This document shows positions 23,500-34,422 of a stretch of DNA of 64,000 nucleotides, piece by piece (within the stretch, counting starts at the first letter, position 1; each line of letters starts with the position of its first letter). A model generated the notes under the pieces. That model was not told the origin of the DNA and did no database searches. It was given only the letters and a program-made list of their open reading frames with translations. The stretch lies in the NCBI RefSeq assembly GCF_014905175.1, contig NC_057791.1, positions 4,898,001 to 4,962,000 of the forward strand, read 5' to 3'. This DNA is from Aphidius gifuensis. Lineage: Eukaryota; Arthropoda; Insecta; Hymenoptera; Braconidae. Both the position numbers and the translations under genes were made by a program.

Positions 23500-24040
23500 T
23501 TTTATTTGTTTCAGGATTTTTTATGTTTCAGGTTTTAATATTATCAAGATTTTATTTGTTTCAGGATTTTTTATGCTCCAGGTTTTAATATTATCTAAAT
23601 TTTATTTGTTTCAGGATTTTTTATGTTTCAGGTTTTAATATTATCAAAATTTCATTTGTTTCAGGTTTTTTTATGTTTCAGGTTTTAATATTATCAAGAG
23701 TTTATTTGTTTCAGGATTTTGTATGTTTCAGGTTTTAATATTATTAAGAGTTTATTTGTTTCAGGATTTTTTATGTTCTAGGATTTAATATTATCAAGAG
23801 TTTATTTGTTTCAGGATTTTTTATGTTTCAGGTTTTAATATTATTAAGATTTTATTTGTTTCAGGATTTTTTGTGTTTCAGGTTTTAATATTATCAAGAG
23901 TTTATTTGTTTCAGGATTTTTTATGTTTCAGGTTTTAATATTATTAAGGTTTTATTTGTTTCAGGATTTTTATATTCCAGGATTTAATATTATCAAGATT
24001 TTATTTGTTTCAGGTTTTTTTATGTTTCAGATTTTATATG
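23500..24040 (+). repeat. Tandem array, unit about 50 bp
   Basis: About ten units of TTTTAATATTATCAAGATTT followed by TATTTGTTTCAGGATTTTTT and ATGTTTCAGG. The units are more uniform than in the two arrays before it, so this one is probably younger. TTTCAG recurs twice per unit. Confidence 0.8.
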
Positions 24041-24239
24041 TTACAGGATTTTTCCAGACCTATGAAGAGTCATATTACGGATAAAAATAGGATCATGAGT
24101 GCACTCATTCGGGATCATCGACGTTCCTATGCTGATGGAAGACTTTGTGGATTGCTACTTTTGAAGGTTTTATCATATTCAGGATTATATTTTCATAGTG
24201 TAAACGTTATGTAATCATAGTCGTATTTTGTGTAGGATT

Positions 24240-24490
24240 TTTAGAATAATATATTTTCGAGTATACCTGCAGCTATGAGCGCGGGTATACATTTATCGTT
24301 TTTTTTATATGTACATATGCGTCGCGACTGTTTAGTACTTGTGCACAATCGGGAAATTTATAAATCGGGTAGGATTTCTAGCTGCAGCTAAAACTCGTGC
24401 GAATTCCGTAATTTTAGTGGAATAGGTCTACCGGAGATACCACTTTAAAAAAAACGAGTCAAGTGTCTTACCTCTCGGGTGGCTTGGAAA
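24240..24490. other. GC-richer segment resembling the outer end of the block
   Basis: CCTGCAGCTATGAGCGCGGG at about 24268 resembles CCTTGCAGCTTTGAGCGCAA near the right outer end (about 32303). A remnant terminus of a related element may therefore lie inside the block. GTCGCGACTG and GGTCTACCGGAG add to the base-composition contrast. No gene seen. Confidence 0.35.
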
Positions 24491-24959
24491 AGACACGTAG
24501 AATTTACATATATATATAATTATTTATTTATCGTGTGGTTTTTAATTTAAATGTTATGTTTTTATTTTATTTTATTTTATTTACTTCTATTACTCGTTAA
24601 TATTACCTTGCACTATTTTAATCCTATTTTTATTACAGATAACTAATTGAATAACACTTTCTAATTTTATTTTTCAGTGACGCTGCAATATCATTTTTTT
24701 TTTTTTAAACAAACAGATTTATTTATTTTTATATATTATTATTTTAATTTTTCATTCATTTAATTATTATTCTTGTATATATTATTAATGTTGTTTTTTT
24801 CTAATTAATAATTTATTCCACGTTTACAACGGAACTGAATTTACCTAGGTTCAAGTATTAATTATTATTTAATATTTATAATACAACAAAAAAGGGGCTG
24901 GAAATTTTTGAAAAAAAGGCATTACAAGTGACAAAAGTGTTGTCATTTTTTATTAAACA

Positions 24960-27605
24960 AAGCGAGGTATTGAATATTTTTATTTATTATAATTAAATCT
25001 CTTATTTATTTAATTTATTGCTAAAATATTTTTGTTTCAAAATTACGGATATTCTTGGATATTTAAAAGTTAAACAAGTCTTTACAGTAATCAGTTCGTT
25101 TACAATCTAAAATTTTCTCAGCTAATCTATAATTATTATAATTAAATTTATTGTTGTCTTATAACAATAAAAAAACATTTAAACAACAATAAAATAATAA
25201 ATTAAAAGTTATAAATTAATAAAATGAGAAATTTAGAAATACAGCGCTACCAAACGGTCGGAATATTAACTTGTTTAATGAGATTTACAGACATGCAATA
25301 ATTTATATTTTTGTCGTGTGGTAGCGCTGCAGTCGTTTCCTGAAATTTTCATGACTTTCTCATAAAAAAAAATATTTTCAGTTGAAAAAAAAAAAAACAT
25401 ATCGTGTTGACGTGCTCCTGTTTTACAGTGAAATTTTTAACAATAAATTACAACAATTAATTGTTAATTTATAATAAATCAGTTCATTAACTCGCTGGCT
25501 ACCATGTGAGTGCAAAATTTTCGCTGGATGTCACGTATTTTAGCCACAAATTGATATTGTTTAAAGTGTCCAAAAGCGGCCGGGTCGTGAGAGGACCCAT
25601 AGAACTTTTTTAATAACAAAATGACCGCAGGTAAACATTTTTTATTATTATTAGCTTTGTTTTCGTCGGACAACAAATAATACGTATAAACAATTGCGAA
25701 ATTATAAATAATTAATTAATTATCATGCAAAAAACTGAATTTGAGGTTAGGTTCCTTTGTCGTTGCAAGTCGAATGACATTTATTGTTATAAATTATTGT
25801 TAAACATACAATATTATTATAAAAAATTATTAACAAACATTATTTAAACATATTTGTTGAAAAAAATTACGGAATTGCCTGAATATTTCAAAATTTGTCA
25901 AGCCTGGATACTTGTCATGACTTTTACAACAAAAAATGACAGCAGGTAAATAAATTTTATTATTACTATCCTTGTTTTTATCAGATAATGAATAATACGT
26001 TTGAACAATAGAAAAATTATGAATGATTAATTAATTATCAAGTGAAAACGAATTTAAGTTTAGGTTTCTTTGTCATTGCATATTAATTTACAAATTTTAC
26101 AATCAATAAATATTTAACATGCATTAATAAATGACTAAAATAAAAGATAAGTTTTACCCACACAAATTGACGTATTTGTTAATATTTTATGTTACAGATG
26201 TAAAAAAAAAAAAAGATGACCAAAAAAATATTTGGAAAGAATGACATGACGTGACATGACAAGTGACAAAAGTCTTGGGTTCTCATTGAACAAAGAGAGG
26301 TATTGACTTACTTTTTATATATTATAATTGAATTTATTTCTTTGTTTAACTTTCTAGTCAATGATTATTGTTATAAAAATTACAGATGTTCATAGATATT
26401 TCAAAGTTGAACAATTCTGAGCATGGTTTGTCATTTGAGCCAACCTCAGTTTAGAGTGTAGTAAATTATTTTTTTTTATTCTTCATAAATATAAGTATTT
26501 ACCTAATAATAATTTAATAATTTGTCATTACAGTTGTATTCAATTTAGTTGAGGGCAAAAATACCTGTACAATGGTATAACAGGCCAATATATATTACTT
26601 GATGAACAATACCAAGCGAATGATTATAGTGTTGAAAGTGTTATTAGATGCATCATTGTTCATACTTTGTGTTAGCAAGTGTGTTTTAAAAATTAATCAA
26701 ATTGTTTATAAACTAATTGACAATTTAACAATCATCAAAAATCATCCAGTATACTTGAACCAGCGACAAATATCAATACCATCTACATGATATGCTTATG
26801 CTTCAATAATGATGAATCCCTGATTATGAAAAAACATTACTTAATTATTTACATGTTGCATGTACAATTGAATTTTAGAAAATGGTAGGTTTCAATGAAA
26901 TCCACTACCACATTAATTGTCTAATATGATTTTATCATAAAACTTAATCTTTCTTTTACTTTATAAATCACAGGCTGTTGGTGTCATTTATTATTATGCT
27001 GTTAACTCTAATGTATCATTCATGTTGGTGGTATTCATGACTTATCATCAACTCTTCATGACTTGTCATCTCATATGATTGAATCTATTTGTTACTGGAA
27101 GAATAATCAACAACATCACATGGTGCTGGTATTATTGACTCTCTCATGTACCAGTTATTGTTGTTATTGTTCAACATTTGCCAATGTTTATTGAAATTGT
27201 CTCTGATAAAGTGCTATAGTAGTGCTTATAAATAACAACATGAGAGTTGAGAGCTGCTGAGAGCATCAGAGAGCATAAGAATATACTGCCTCTAGCAAAT
27301 GGCTTGCCTCTCCTCTACTCAAGAGCTTGTATACATCAAAGAGCTCGCCGCTATAGCAACTACGTGTATATTATCAACTCAACCAACCAACTCTCTCGAG
27401 ACCTTTTATTAAAATTGATTAACTATACATACTTTTGAATCATAATAAATAACAGTATATAATCATATTACAATTTATTATAATTTTTGAATAATCAATC
27501 AATCAAGTAGTTCATCATCAAGTGAATAATTATCAGAAGAATATTATGTTAAAATAACTTTCAATTTTATTCAGTTAATATAAAAACAAAAACTCTATTT
27601 ACAAG
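24960..27605. repeat. Inner inverted-repeat arm, right
   Basis: Mirror copy of 7985-10600. Exon-like counterparts are at 25049-25121, 25873-25945, 26198-26299, 26386-26460 and an acceptor-started unit at 26534. All face the plus strand, again outward. Two of the 73-nt units have lost splice sites here while the left-arm copies keep them. Confidence 0.8.
26602..26790 (+). CDS. Duplicated small hydrophobic ORF, right copy (truncated)
   Basis: Mirror copy of the frame at 8704-8985, starting MNNTKRMIIVLKVLLDASLF. A 5-bp insertion near 26750 (CCAGTATACTTG against CCAGTTG) shifts the frame and ends it after 62 residues. Acceptor TTACAG at 26528-26533 starts the exon-like unit that carries it. Either this copy is broken or neither copy is translated. 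Confidence 0.25.
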   Translation: MNNTKRMIIVLKVLLDASLFILCVSKCVLKINQIVYKLIDNLTIIKNHPVYLNQRQISIPST

Positions 27606-28209
27606 TAAATAGATTTCTTTTTTTTGCTATTATCTAATTCAATATTTTTATAATGAAGTACTCTATATTTTTATTATGCAATTTAATGCAATGACAACAA
27701 GAGCTAACGTTAAATTCATTTCCTAAAATTTGACTATTGTTTATTGGTATTATTTATTGTCTGTTAAAAATAAAATTAATAATAATGAAAACTATCTACG
27801 AACTGTCATTATTCTGTTGTTTATGTCATGGCATCTGTCCAGGTTCAATAACGTTTGACATATGTGTGACATAGTTCTTATTTTCATAAACATGTTCAAT
27901 AAAATATATTATATTTTATTGCATCGCATTGTTTATGGGTAGTTATTTATTGCAAAAAATGACACTTTACTAGCAACGACAAGGACATCAAATGGAAACC
28001 TTATACCTCGAATCATTAAAATTTTTTTTGTCACAATTTATAATAAAAATTACGCGTAATTATATTTGTTTATGCACTAAATAATTAATAAAAATAAAAA
28101 AAGATAATATTTACACTATTGACATATCACAATATTGACTAATTTATTAACAATCATTATTGCAAAAATGAGTAAAAAAAGACGCGACACAAGAATATTT
28201 TGATCACCG

Positions 28210-28560
28210 ATAATTACATTTAAGTCGGGTAAAAAATTAATAAGAAAAAATATTTATTTTTTGAAAAACGCGGCACAAAATCAATGGGGAAAAAATTAAA
28301 AAAAATAAAGAGTGACTCACCCCCCAGAGACAGGTAGGCAGGAACACAGACAGACGGACGCATACAGGATAATCGGCGCAGGAAACAGGTTCAACCTCCT
28401 TGAATGATGTCCGGCGATATAGTACGGTGACACTTGGCATCTCCTGTGCTTCCTTGACTATGGTTTGCAGTCATGTCGAATGAGTCAGACGGCTTGTTGC
28501 GTAGATGTCGTTGCAGCGATGATCAGTGCTGGAAATTGGTTGAGCGAGTAGATAGAAAGA
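28210..28560 (-). promoter_or_regulatory. GC-rich leader module on minus strand with splice donor
   Basis: Read on the minus strand, a GC-rich leader runs from about 28560 to a strong donor GGGG/GTGAGTCACT at 28320. The last part (ATTATCCTGTATGCGTCCGT, then CTGTCTCTGG) matches the end of the plus-strand leader at 29.6 kb. Its first part is the inverted copy of 28691-28837. Probably a non-coding first exon of a left-going transcript. No transcript evidence is available. Confidence 0.4.
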
Positions 28561-28837
28561 AAATTTTTGCAAAACAGCCAATTAAAAATGAGTTTATATA
28601 ATTTCATTGGCTGTTTTGCAAAAAGTGGGAGTATTTGCTCTAAAAAGTCTATAAATATTACACGTCAAACCTCCGATTTTTTTTATTCAACGCTGATCAT
28701 CGCTGGGGGCAACATCGCTGCGTGACATCTACGCAACAAGCCGTCTGACTCATTCGACATGACTGCAGACCGTAGTCAAGGAGGCACAGCTGGAGATGCC
28801 AAGTGTCACCGTACTATATCGCCGGACATCATTCAAG
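28402..28837. repeat. Large palindrome, arms about 130-145 bp
   Basis: 28402-28531 and 28691-28837 are inverted copies sharing CATCTACGCAACAAGCCGTC and GTGTCACCGTACTATATCGC. An inner stem, TTTGCAAAACAGCCAAT at about 28566 with ATTGGCTGTTTTGCAAA at about 28606, centres the palindrome near 28595. The arms are far more GC-rich than the surroundings. Confidence 0.85.
28650..28656 (+). promoter_or_regulatory. TATA-like box, plus strand
   Basis: TATAAAT lies about 40 nt before the plus-strand arm of the palindrome and follows GCAAAAAGTGGGAGTA. The same order (GCAAAAAGTGAGGGTA, then TATAAAA) precedes the leader at 29.28 kb, so the two are paralogous promoters. Confidence 0.45.
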
Positions 28838-29046
28838 GATTACACACTCTCTAGGATTTTGGAGGATAAACATAATGCCACCTGATATAAAAAAAATCGG
28901 ATAAACGTAGCGTAAACAATTAATAAATAAATCGGCTCTTTTTAGGGCCATTAAACGTGTATTAACAATTCAATTATATATTTAAATAAATAATAATTTT
29001 AATTTACAATTTTATCGCTCTCTCATGCGTTTACATATGTTAGAAT

Positions 29047-29155
29047 GAGATAGCACTAAAATTGTAAAGAGCGCACCAATCACGTAAGAGAATTCGTCCA
29101 CTTCAATAATAACGTTACGTAATTGGTGCGCTGTTTACAATTTTAGTGCTATCTC
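29047..29155. repeat. Hairpin, arms about 40 bp
   Basis: GAGATAGCACTAAAATTGTA at 29047 and its complement ending at 29155 continue through GAGCGCACCAAT and ACGTAA with one or two mismatches, separated by a loop of about 28 nt. It sits just upstream of the 29.25-kb promoter. Confidence 0.75.
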
Positions 29156-29247
29156 ATGTTAATATAGAGATAGATGAATAGAGAGCGGTCATTGGCAAAT
29201 TTGCAAAAAGTGAGGGTAATCATATTCGTTCCACTTCTTCTCAAGGC

Positions 29248-29254
29248 TATAAAA
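29248..29254 (+). promoter_or_regulatory. TATA box before GC-rich leader
   Basis: TATAAAA in an otherwise GC-balanced context, about 30 nt before the start of the leader. Preceded by the shared GCAAAAAGTG element at about 29201. Confidence 0.5.
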
Positions 29255-29278
29255 CCGCGATTTTTTCGCCGCAGGGGG

Positions 29279-29673
29279 TCATTACTCATTGTTATCCGGC
29301 GACGTCAACATCTCTCCAACTTCACTGGGACCCTGGACTCTGCCTTGGACGGATTGGAAACTATTGGACAACTCTGGACTCTTGGGATTTGGTGGATATT
29401 CCCTGGCTGCTGCTTGCCCTCTTAGAAGCTCTTGGCCGCTTTGGACTTCTTGACATTCAGCTCTGGCCACGGTTCCGCTGCAACGAAGTAATATACCTGG
29501 TGGACCCCTTTGGCTGCACGCTATATAGATTTGCTCCAGCTTCTTGCTCTCCGGATGGGACCCACCCGGATACTTGAGCTTAACCACCCGTCGACGTCTT
29601 GGAGGTTGATCCCGTTTCCCGTGTCAATTATCCTGTCTCCGTCTGTCTGTGTGTCTGTCTGTCTCTATTGAGG
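29279..29673 (+). ncRNA. Probable first exon (leader) of an unidentified transcript
   Basis: About 395 bp of roughly balanced base composition with a TATA box at the right distance and a strong donor AGG/GTGAGTC at 29674. The end (GTCAATTATCCTGTCTCCGT, then repeated GTCTGTCT) is paralogous to the minus-strand leader at 28.3 kb. Several frames are open on both strands, including a 62-codon plus-strand frame at 29389-29577 (MVDIPWLLLALLEALGRFGL...), as expected for GC-rich sequence. None is favoured. Downstream acceptors at 30260, 30919 and 31161 could be its partners. Confidence 0.4.
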
Positions 29674-30259
29674 GTGAGTCTTTTATCATTCTTCTTACCC
29701 GTTGTTTTATTTTTTTTTTTTTATCGCGTTGATTTCAATCCGCGTTTCGATTAATCGATGATTTTTTTTTATCGAGTTTTTTTTTCCATTTTTTATCCGA
29801 GAAAATATTCAATTTTAGTGTCGTTCAGTGTCGCGATTATTTACACTTATTTTTGCAATAATAAATGTAATAATTATAAATTGTTATTAAATGAATCAAT
29901 TTACCGTGATATGAATAGAATGTGCTATAAATTATTTGTGAATTTTGGCTAATATAAAATAGACACGTCAAGGCTCTTGAATCTGAAAATGACAGCTATA
30001 TTCATTTTTTAAATAATAAATAAATGTTGTGTAAATATTATGTTTTTTTATTGTTATTAATTATTCAATTGATAATAATAAAAAAAAATGTAAAATATTT
30101 TAATATCAATGTTCTATTGTTTGAGGCTTTATTTATTAATTTAATAATGACATTTTTATTTACTCTTTTTTTTGTTACTAAATAATTACCCCAATTTGAA
30201 AAATATATTCATGACGTAATGCTTATTTAATATATGTATATTATTATTATTATTTACAG

Positions 30260-30338
30260 ATATATATGACAAGAAATGTGGCTAAAATATCTGATGTGTT
30301 AATATTATATTAACTAACTAACATCATTACTAAGGACA
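30260..30338 (+). other. Exon-like segment, 79 nt
   Basis: Acceptor TATTTACAG and donor ACA/GTGAGTT. It carries GTGGCTAAAATATCTGATGT, which is also present inverted at about 12094-12113 in the left arm and in altered form near 30980. Confidence 0.4.
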
Positions 30339-30918
30339 GTGAGTTATTATTTATAAATAAAAGTTTTTATACTCAATAATAATTTTATATTTTATTGTTA
30401 CATTTGTTGCATCAAATTTATCAATGGCAAAAACATTAGTATCATGTCATCTGATTTACATAATAAAAAAGAAAAAAAGTGAACGCAACCAGGACAGCTG
30501 CTTGAATGCTAAAATACAACATGAATGATTATTTAAAGTGAAAAGTGCCATACGATATACTTTGTCGGTTTTAGTTTGTGTTACTAAGTGCTTTGAAAAT
30601 TAATTTTATCAATTTTTTACTGGAGCAATCAACAACATCATAGTGCTGGTATTATAATTGACTCTCATGCTCTCTCTCTACTGTGTACCACTCATTGTTG
30701 TTATTGTTCAAAATTTGCCAATCTCTAAACATTAAATAACAATTAATATTTAAACAAAAACATGGCTAGAAATTATCTGGATCTGGTCTTTACAAGTGAA
30801 AAAAAACTTGGCTTTTTTATTGAACTACGAAAGGTATTTAATACTCTTATTTGATATAATTTATTTTTTTTATTTACTTGAATTATTGCTAAAATAATTT
30901 TTGTTTTAAAAATTACAG

Positions 30919-31084
30919 TTATCTTTGAGTATTTAAAAGTTCAACAAGTCTTATTTTTCAACAAAAAGTGTGGCTACAATGTCAAATGGGCCAATGCAAT
31001 CCATCAAACATCATTATTAAATTGAGATTGAACAAAAATGACAAAATTGATATGTCATTGGAGCCAACATCATTTTCAAGTACA
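30919..31084 (+). other. Exon-like segment, 166 nt
   Basis: Acceptor AAATTACAG and donor ACA/GTAAGTTATT. The first part matches the 73-nt family (AGTATTTAAAAGTTCAACAA) and the later part matches the 79-nt family, so it looks like a fusion of two units. The next acceptor TTTGTTTCAG ends at 31160. Confidence 0.4.
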
Positions 31085-31729
31085 GTAAGTTATTCTATTT
31101 TTTTTTTAAATAAATTATTTTTCAATAATAATAATCATTTGTAAATTTTATTTGTTTCAGCAATCAGAGCTACATTAAATTTGTTCATGACAAAACAATT
31201 ACTGTACAGCAATTAAAATACAACATGAGAAATGCTAAGAAAGTGGTGAAGATATACATCAGACATTATGTTGAATTTAAACCATTTGTTAATTCGACAA
31301 TCTACAAATACTGATACACTTGAACCAGCAACAAAATAATAAAATCATGGAGACCATCTATACATGATATTTGTCTCATAAACAATGATGAAACCATGAC
31401 AATGAGAAAGTTGAATTTATGAATCACATGGTGATGGTATAACTGGTTTTATGGACCACTTATCGTTGCTATTGGTAAACATTTACTAATACTGTTACTA
31501 CTGATCGAGCTTTACAACTTAATACAAATATCTTCGATAAGCCAGTGTTTGTTCACGATACACAATCATCGTGATTCATGGATAGGCGTTGGTGTATCTA
31601 AATCATGCCGAGTTTCATCTGTCTGCTAATGATCATCATACGAGAATAATACATCTGAATGCTGCCTCCTAGATCTTTTGGCGTTGGTGTATCTAAATAC
31701 CATACATGTAGTATTATTACATGTATGCT

Positions 31730-32365
31730 GAATGCTGCCTTCTAGAACTTCTAAAAAAGGTAAGAGGCCCTCTGGTCACTTTTTTAACCAATCCCTCAAG
31801 GTAAAGTGCGTCAACAAGCTTGTAACTTGAAAGAACTCATGATATCATTCTTTTAAGCTACTTGATAATCCCCAATATTTATATTTTATATATATATTTT
31901 TGTGACTTGTAGCTCACCTTGATCACCTTTTTCTTTTTTTTTTCTTTTTTTTTATAATTATAAAATTGAATAACCAGGATAAATGGTCGTAGTTGATTGA
32001 TCAAGGTGTGCACATCAACCTGTCTATCTCAAACAGAGTAGACGGGGGTGAATAGGATGTGTTTCAGGTATTTGCAGAAATGGATTTCGAATGTGACATT
32101 GTTTTATTTTTTCTCGTAAAAATTAGGATGTTTATTTTATTTCTTTTCAGGTTTTTTATCTCTTTTCAGTTTTACTATGCATATTTATTTTTATATAATA
32201 TTTTGATTTAAGTAATTTCTTGTTGAACGCACTTTACCAAAATAATTTACAAAATTGTAAATGTATTTTTGAAGCTATTTTTTTAAATTAAATTTGATAT
32301 CCTTGCAGCTTTGAGCGCAAGTAAACAATTAATTACTTTTTTATATTCCACTTGTTTATCAATTT
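31730..32365. repeat. Outer inverted-repeat arm, right
   Basis: Mirror of 7010-7680, including the AAAAAAG/GTAAGAGGCC donor, the MITE-like element and the flanking TACAATTTTGTAAATTATT. It has an extra 17-bp piece with GCTGCAAGG near the outer end. It ends about 530 bp before the GDAP2-like start codon. Confidence 0.75.
31800..32238. mobile_element. MITE-like element, right copy
   Basis: Starts GGTAAAGTGCGTCAACAAG and ends TTGAACGCACTTTACC, 439 bp, opposite in orientation to the left copy. Because flanking sequence outside the element is also mirrored, the element was probably duplicated with its surroundings rather than inserted twice. Confidence 0.6.
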
Positions 32366-32892
32366 TTTTCGAACTTTAATATCTATGCTACTGCTTAGAT
32401 CGCGCGTATCGTTGTTGCTATCATGTACATAGGTATAACTGGTGTTCTAAAATTTTTGTGCATTTCAAACAGTACAGTGTTTTAATTTTTAAAGTATAAA
32501 TATTTCATATGTGATAAGTGATAACCGATATGTTAGTTGTTTTAAAAACATAAAATCGAACGAAACTGTATAAAACTAAATGCTAGTTATAAAAAATATA
32601 TAGAGAAAAATTAGGGAAAAAAGTAGTTACAATGACTGGCACAGAGGCACTTGGTGTCAACACACACACACACACACATACGTCATACATCGTCATCACA
32701 TATTATCAGAACTGCTCTTAATCAAGAGAAAAACGTCACACACAGTGCAAAGCAGTGCAAAGACCTGAGTCATACAATCGATTTATCCTATTTATATTTC
32801 GTCATTTATTAAAAATTAATTCCAAAGTTTTATATATACATATTACAAAGTGTTTCCAAGTAATTGAATAACTTTTTAATTCTTGAAAAATA
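32366..32892 (+). promoter_or_regulatory. Promoter/5' UTR of the GDAP2-like gene
   Basis: Holds a (CA)n microsatellite at about 32659-32678, CGTCATACATCGTCATCACA beside it, and GTGCAAAGCAGTGCAAAG. An in-frame TGA at 32884-32886 with no acceptor after it fixes the ATG at 32893 as the start of this transcript. Confidence 0.5.
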
Positions 32893-34422
32893 ATGGTTAT
32901 GATCGATATGAGGGACATTCAATTAGACGAAGATGAAAGTGAAGATCAGTAAGTACAAAAATATAATTAAATTAATTTTCCTTATATTTTATTAACTATA
33001 CTACGCAATAAATAATCTATTAGTCACACAAGGTATAAAATAAAAATTTAATGATTAATATATTTGTTTATTCAAAAATATATAATGATTAATTTCATTG
33101 CCTCGCCCTGACAAGTGACATTGTTGATGTTCCATAAATCTAACCCAAATAAATTTAATTATTTTGCCATTGTTTTATTGTCTATCTTTTTTTTCAATAA
33201 AAAAAAATTTAATAAAAAATGAAATGTCAATAATATTCAATTCATTTATTGTATTTAACATTGCTTTTTATCAATTTTTCTAATCAACTATTAAATACCA
33301 ATACAATTATTTAACAAAGGTCATTTAAAATAAAAAAAAAAAAAAAAACATTTCTTTAAAATATTTCAAACGTATACGTCAAAGTTTTGCTTGTAAACAA
33401 ATAAACAAAATGAATAAGCTGATTAGATATTTTCTAATCTCTAATCCAATCATAGTAAATTTTTTTATATATTGATTATTTTTTTTTTTTAGCTGATTAA
33501 ATTGATGGAATAATTTGTCATTAGTCTTTAGTGTAATTTTTCAACGTTAAAATATAAAATATTAAATAATTTATATTTTTTTTTTAGATATGAAAAACTA
33601 TTACGACGTGCAAAAACTGAAGATTTAACTGAAATATCAGGAATTGGATGTTTATATCAATGTGGTGTTGATAGACTTGGTAGACCAGTCATTGTATTTA
33701 TTGGTAAATGGTTTCCTGCAACAAAAATAAATCTTGAAAAAGCATTATTATATGTTATACATTTGATGGATCCAATTGTCAATGGTGATTATGTTATTGT
33801 TTATTTTCATACTTTAACATCAAATAATAATTATCCAAGTTTTACTTGGCTTCGTGAAGTTTACAATATACTACCTTACAAGTGAGTACTATTTATTTAT
33901 AATAATTAATTTTTATTTGATTATTATGTTATAGTGTAATCATTAATCATTTATTTCTGTTGATTTTTACGGTTTAAAATTTTATTTTTTTACAATTTGT
34001 AGACATCAAAATATTCTATGTAAATTATTCAAGGTTTAAATTATTAATTTTCAATCTAAATTTTTCATTTAATATAATCGATAAAAATATTTTTAAATAT
34101 TTAAATAATCAATAAGTAAATTGATACAGTTAGATTAAATAAAAACTAATTTAACATTTCTATTTACAGATATAAAAAACATCTTAAACATTTTTACGTT
34201 GTTCATCCAACATTTTGGACAAAAATGATGACTTGGTGGTTTACAACATTCATGGCACCAGCAATTAAAGAAAAAGTTCATAATTTTCCAGGTATAGAAT
34301 ATCTTTATCCAGATATACCACCACAACAACTTGAAATACCAGCTTATATTACAGAATATGATATGACAATTAATGGTATTAGATATTTTGAACCAGATCA
34401 ATCACAAAATTTATTATCATAA
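32893..34422 (+). CDS. GDAP2-like CRAL-TRIO protein lacking the macro domain
   Basis: Exons 32893-32948, 33588-33881 and 34170-34422 join into 200 residues starting MVMIDMRDIQLDEDESEDQ. The body is the CRAL-TRIO (SEC14-like lipid-binding) domain typical of GDAP2: CGVDRLGRPVIVFIGKWFP, then KALLYVIHLMDPIV, YFHTLTSNNN, and VVHPTFWTKMMTWWFTTFM. GDAP2 proteins usually carry an N-terminal macro domain before this part. Here no macro-domain exon lies in the 26 kb upstream, and the first exon has an in-frame stop above the ATG. It may be a short isoform from an internal promoter, a split gene, or a gene truncated next to the repeat block. Lipid binding is inferred from the family. Confidence 0.88.

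Larger units (their letters stand above)
7010..32365. repeat. 25-kb block bounded by long inverted repeats
   Basis: The left end (7010-7680) reappears inverted at the right end (31730-32365), including TTGATAAACAAGTG at the outer edge and the motif ACTTGCGCTCAAA. A second, longer inverted pair lies inside (7985-10600 against 24960-27605), nearly identical by eye over long stretches, and a weaker pair sits at 11180-12110 against 30260-31080. The middle (12.1-24.9 kb) holds decayed repeats and tandem arrays. No conventional long open reading frame occurs in the 25 kb. It could be a large foldback-type element, a segmental inverted duplication carrying older transposons, or a rapidly evolving multi-exon locus. 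No transposase, polymerase or capsid gene was seen, so I do not assign it to a named element class. Confidence 0.75.

Noticed and set aside
20825..24040. CRISPR-like repeat array
   Set aside because: The units are contiguous and degenerate with no unique spacers, and the DNA is eukaryotic.
25479..25676. Minus-strand 65-codon frame with HDPAAFGHFKQYQF, mirrored on the plus strand at about 9990
   Set aside because: The left-arm copy has stops in the same frame, and the strand is opposite to all splice signals of that arm. Similarity comes from the inverted duplication.
29174..29587. Several overlapping open frames on both strands, up to 101 codons
   Set aside because: The local GC-rich composition leaves stops rare in all frames. 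A TATA box and a splice donor explain the segment better as a leader exon.
7010..32365. Proviral polydnavirus-type segment in a wasp genome
   Set aside because: The gene-poor, intron-rich character is suggestive, but I saw no virulence-gene families, no capsid or polymerase frames and no segment-end direct repeats. The ends are inverted, not direct.
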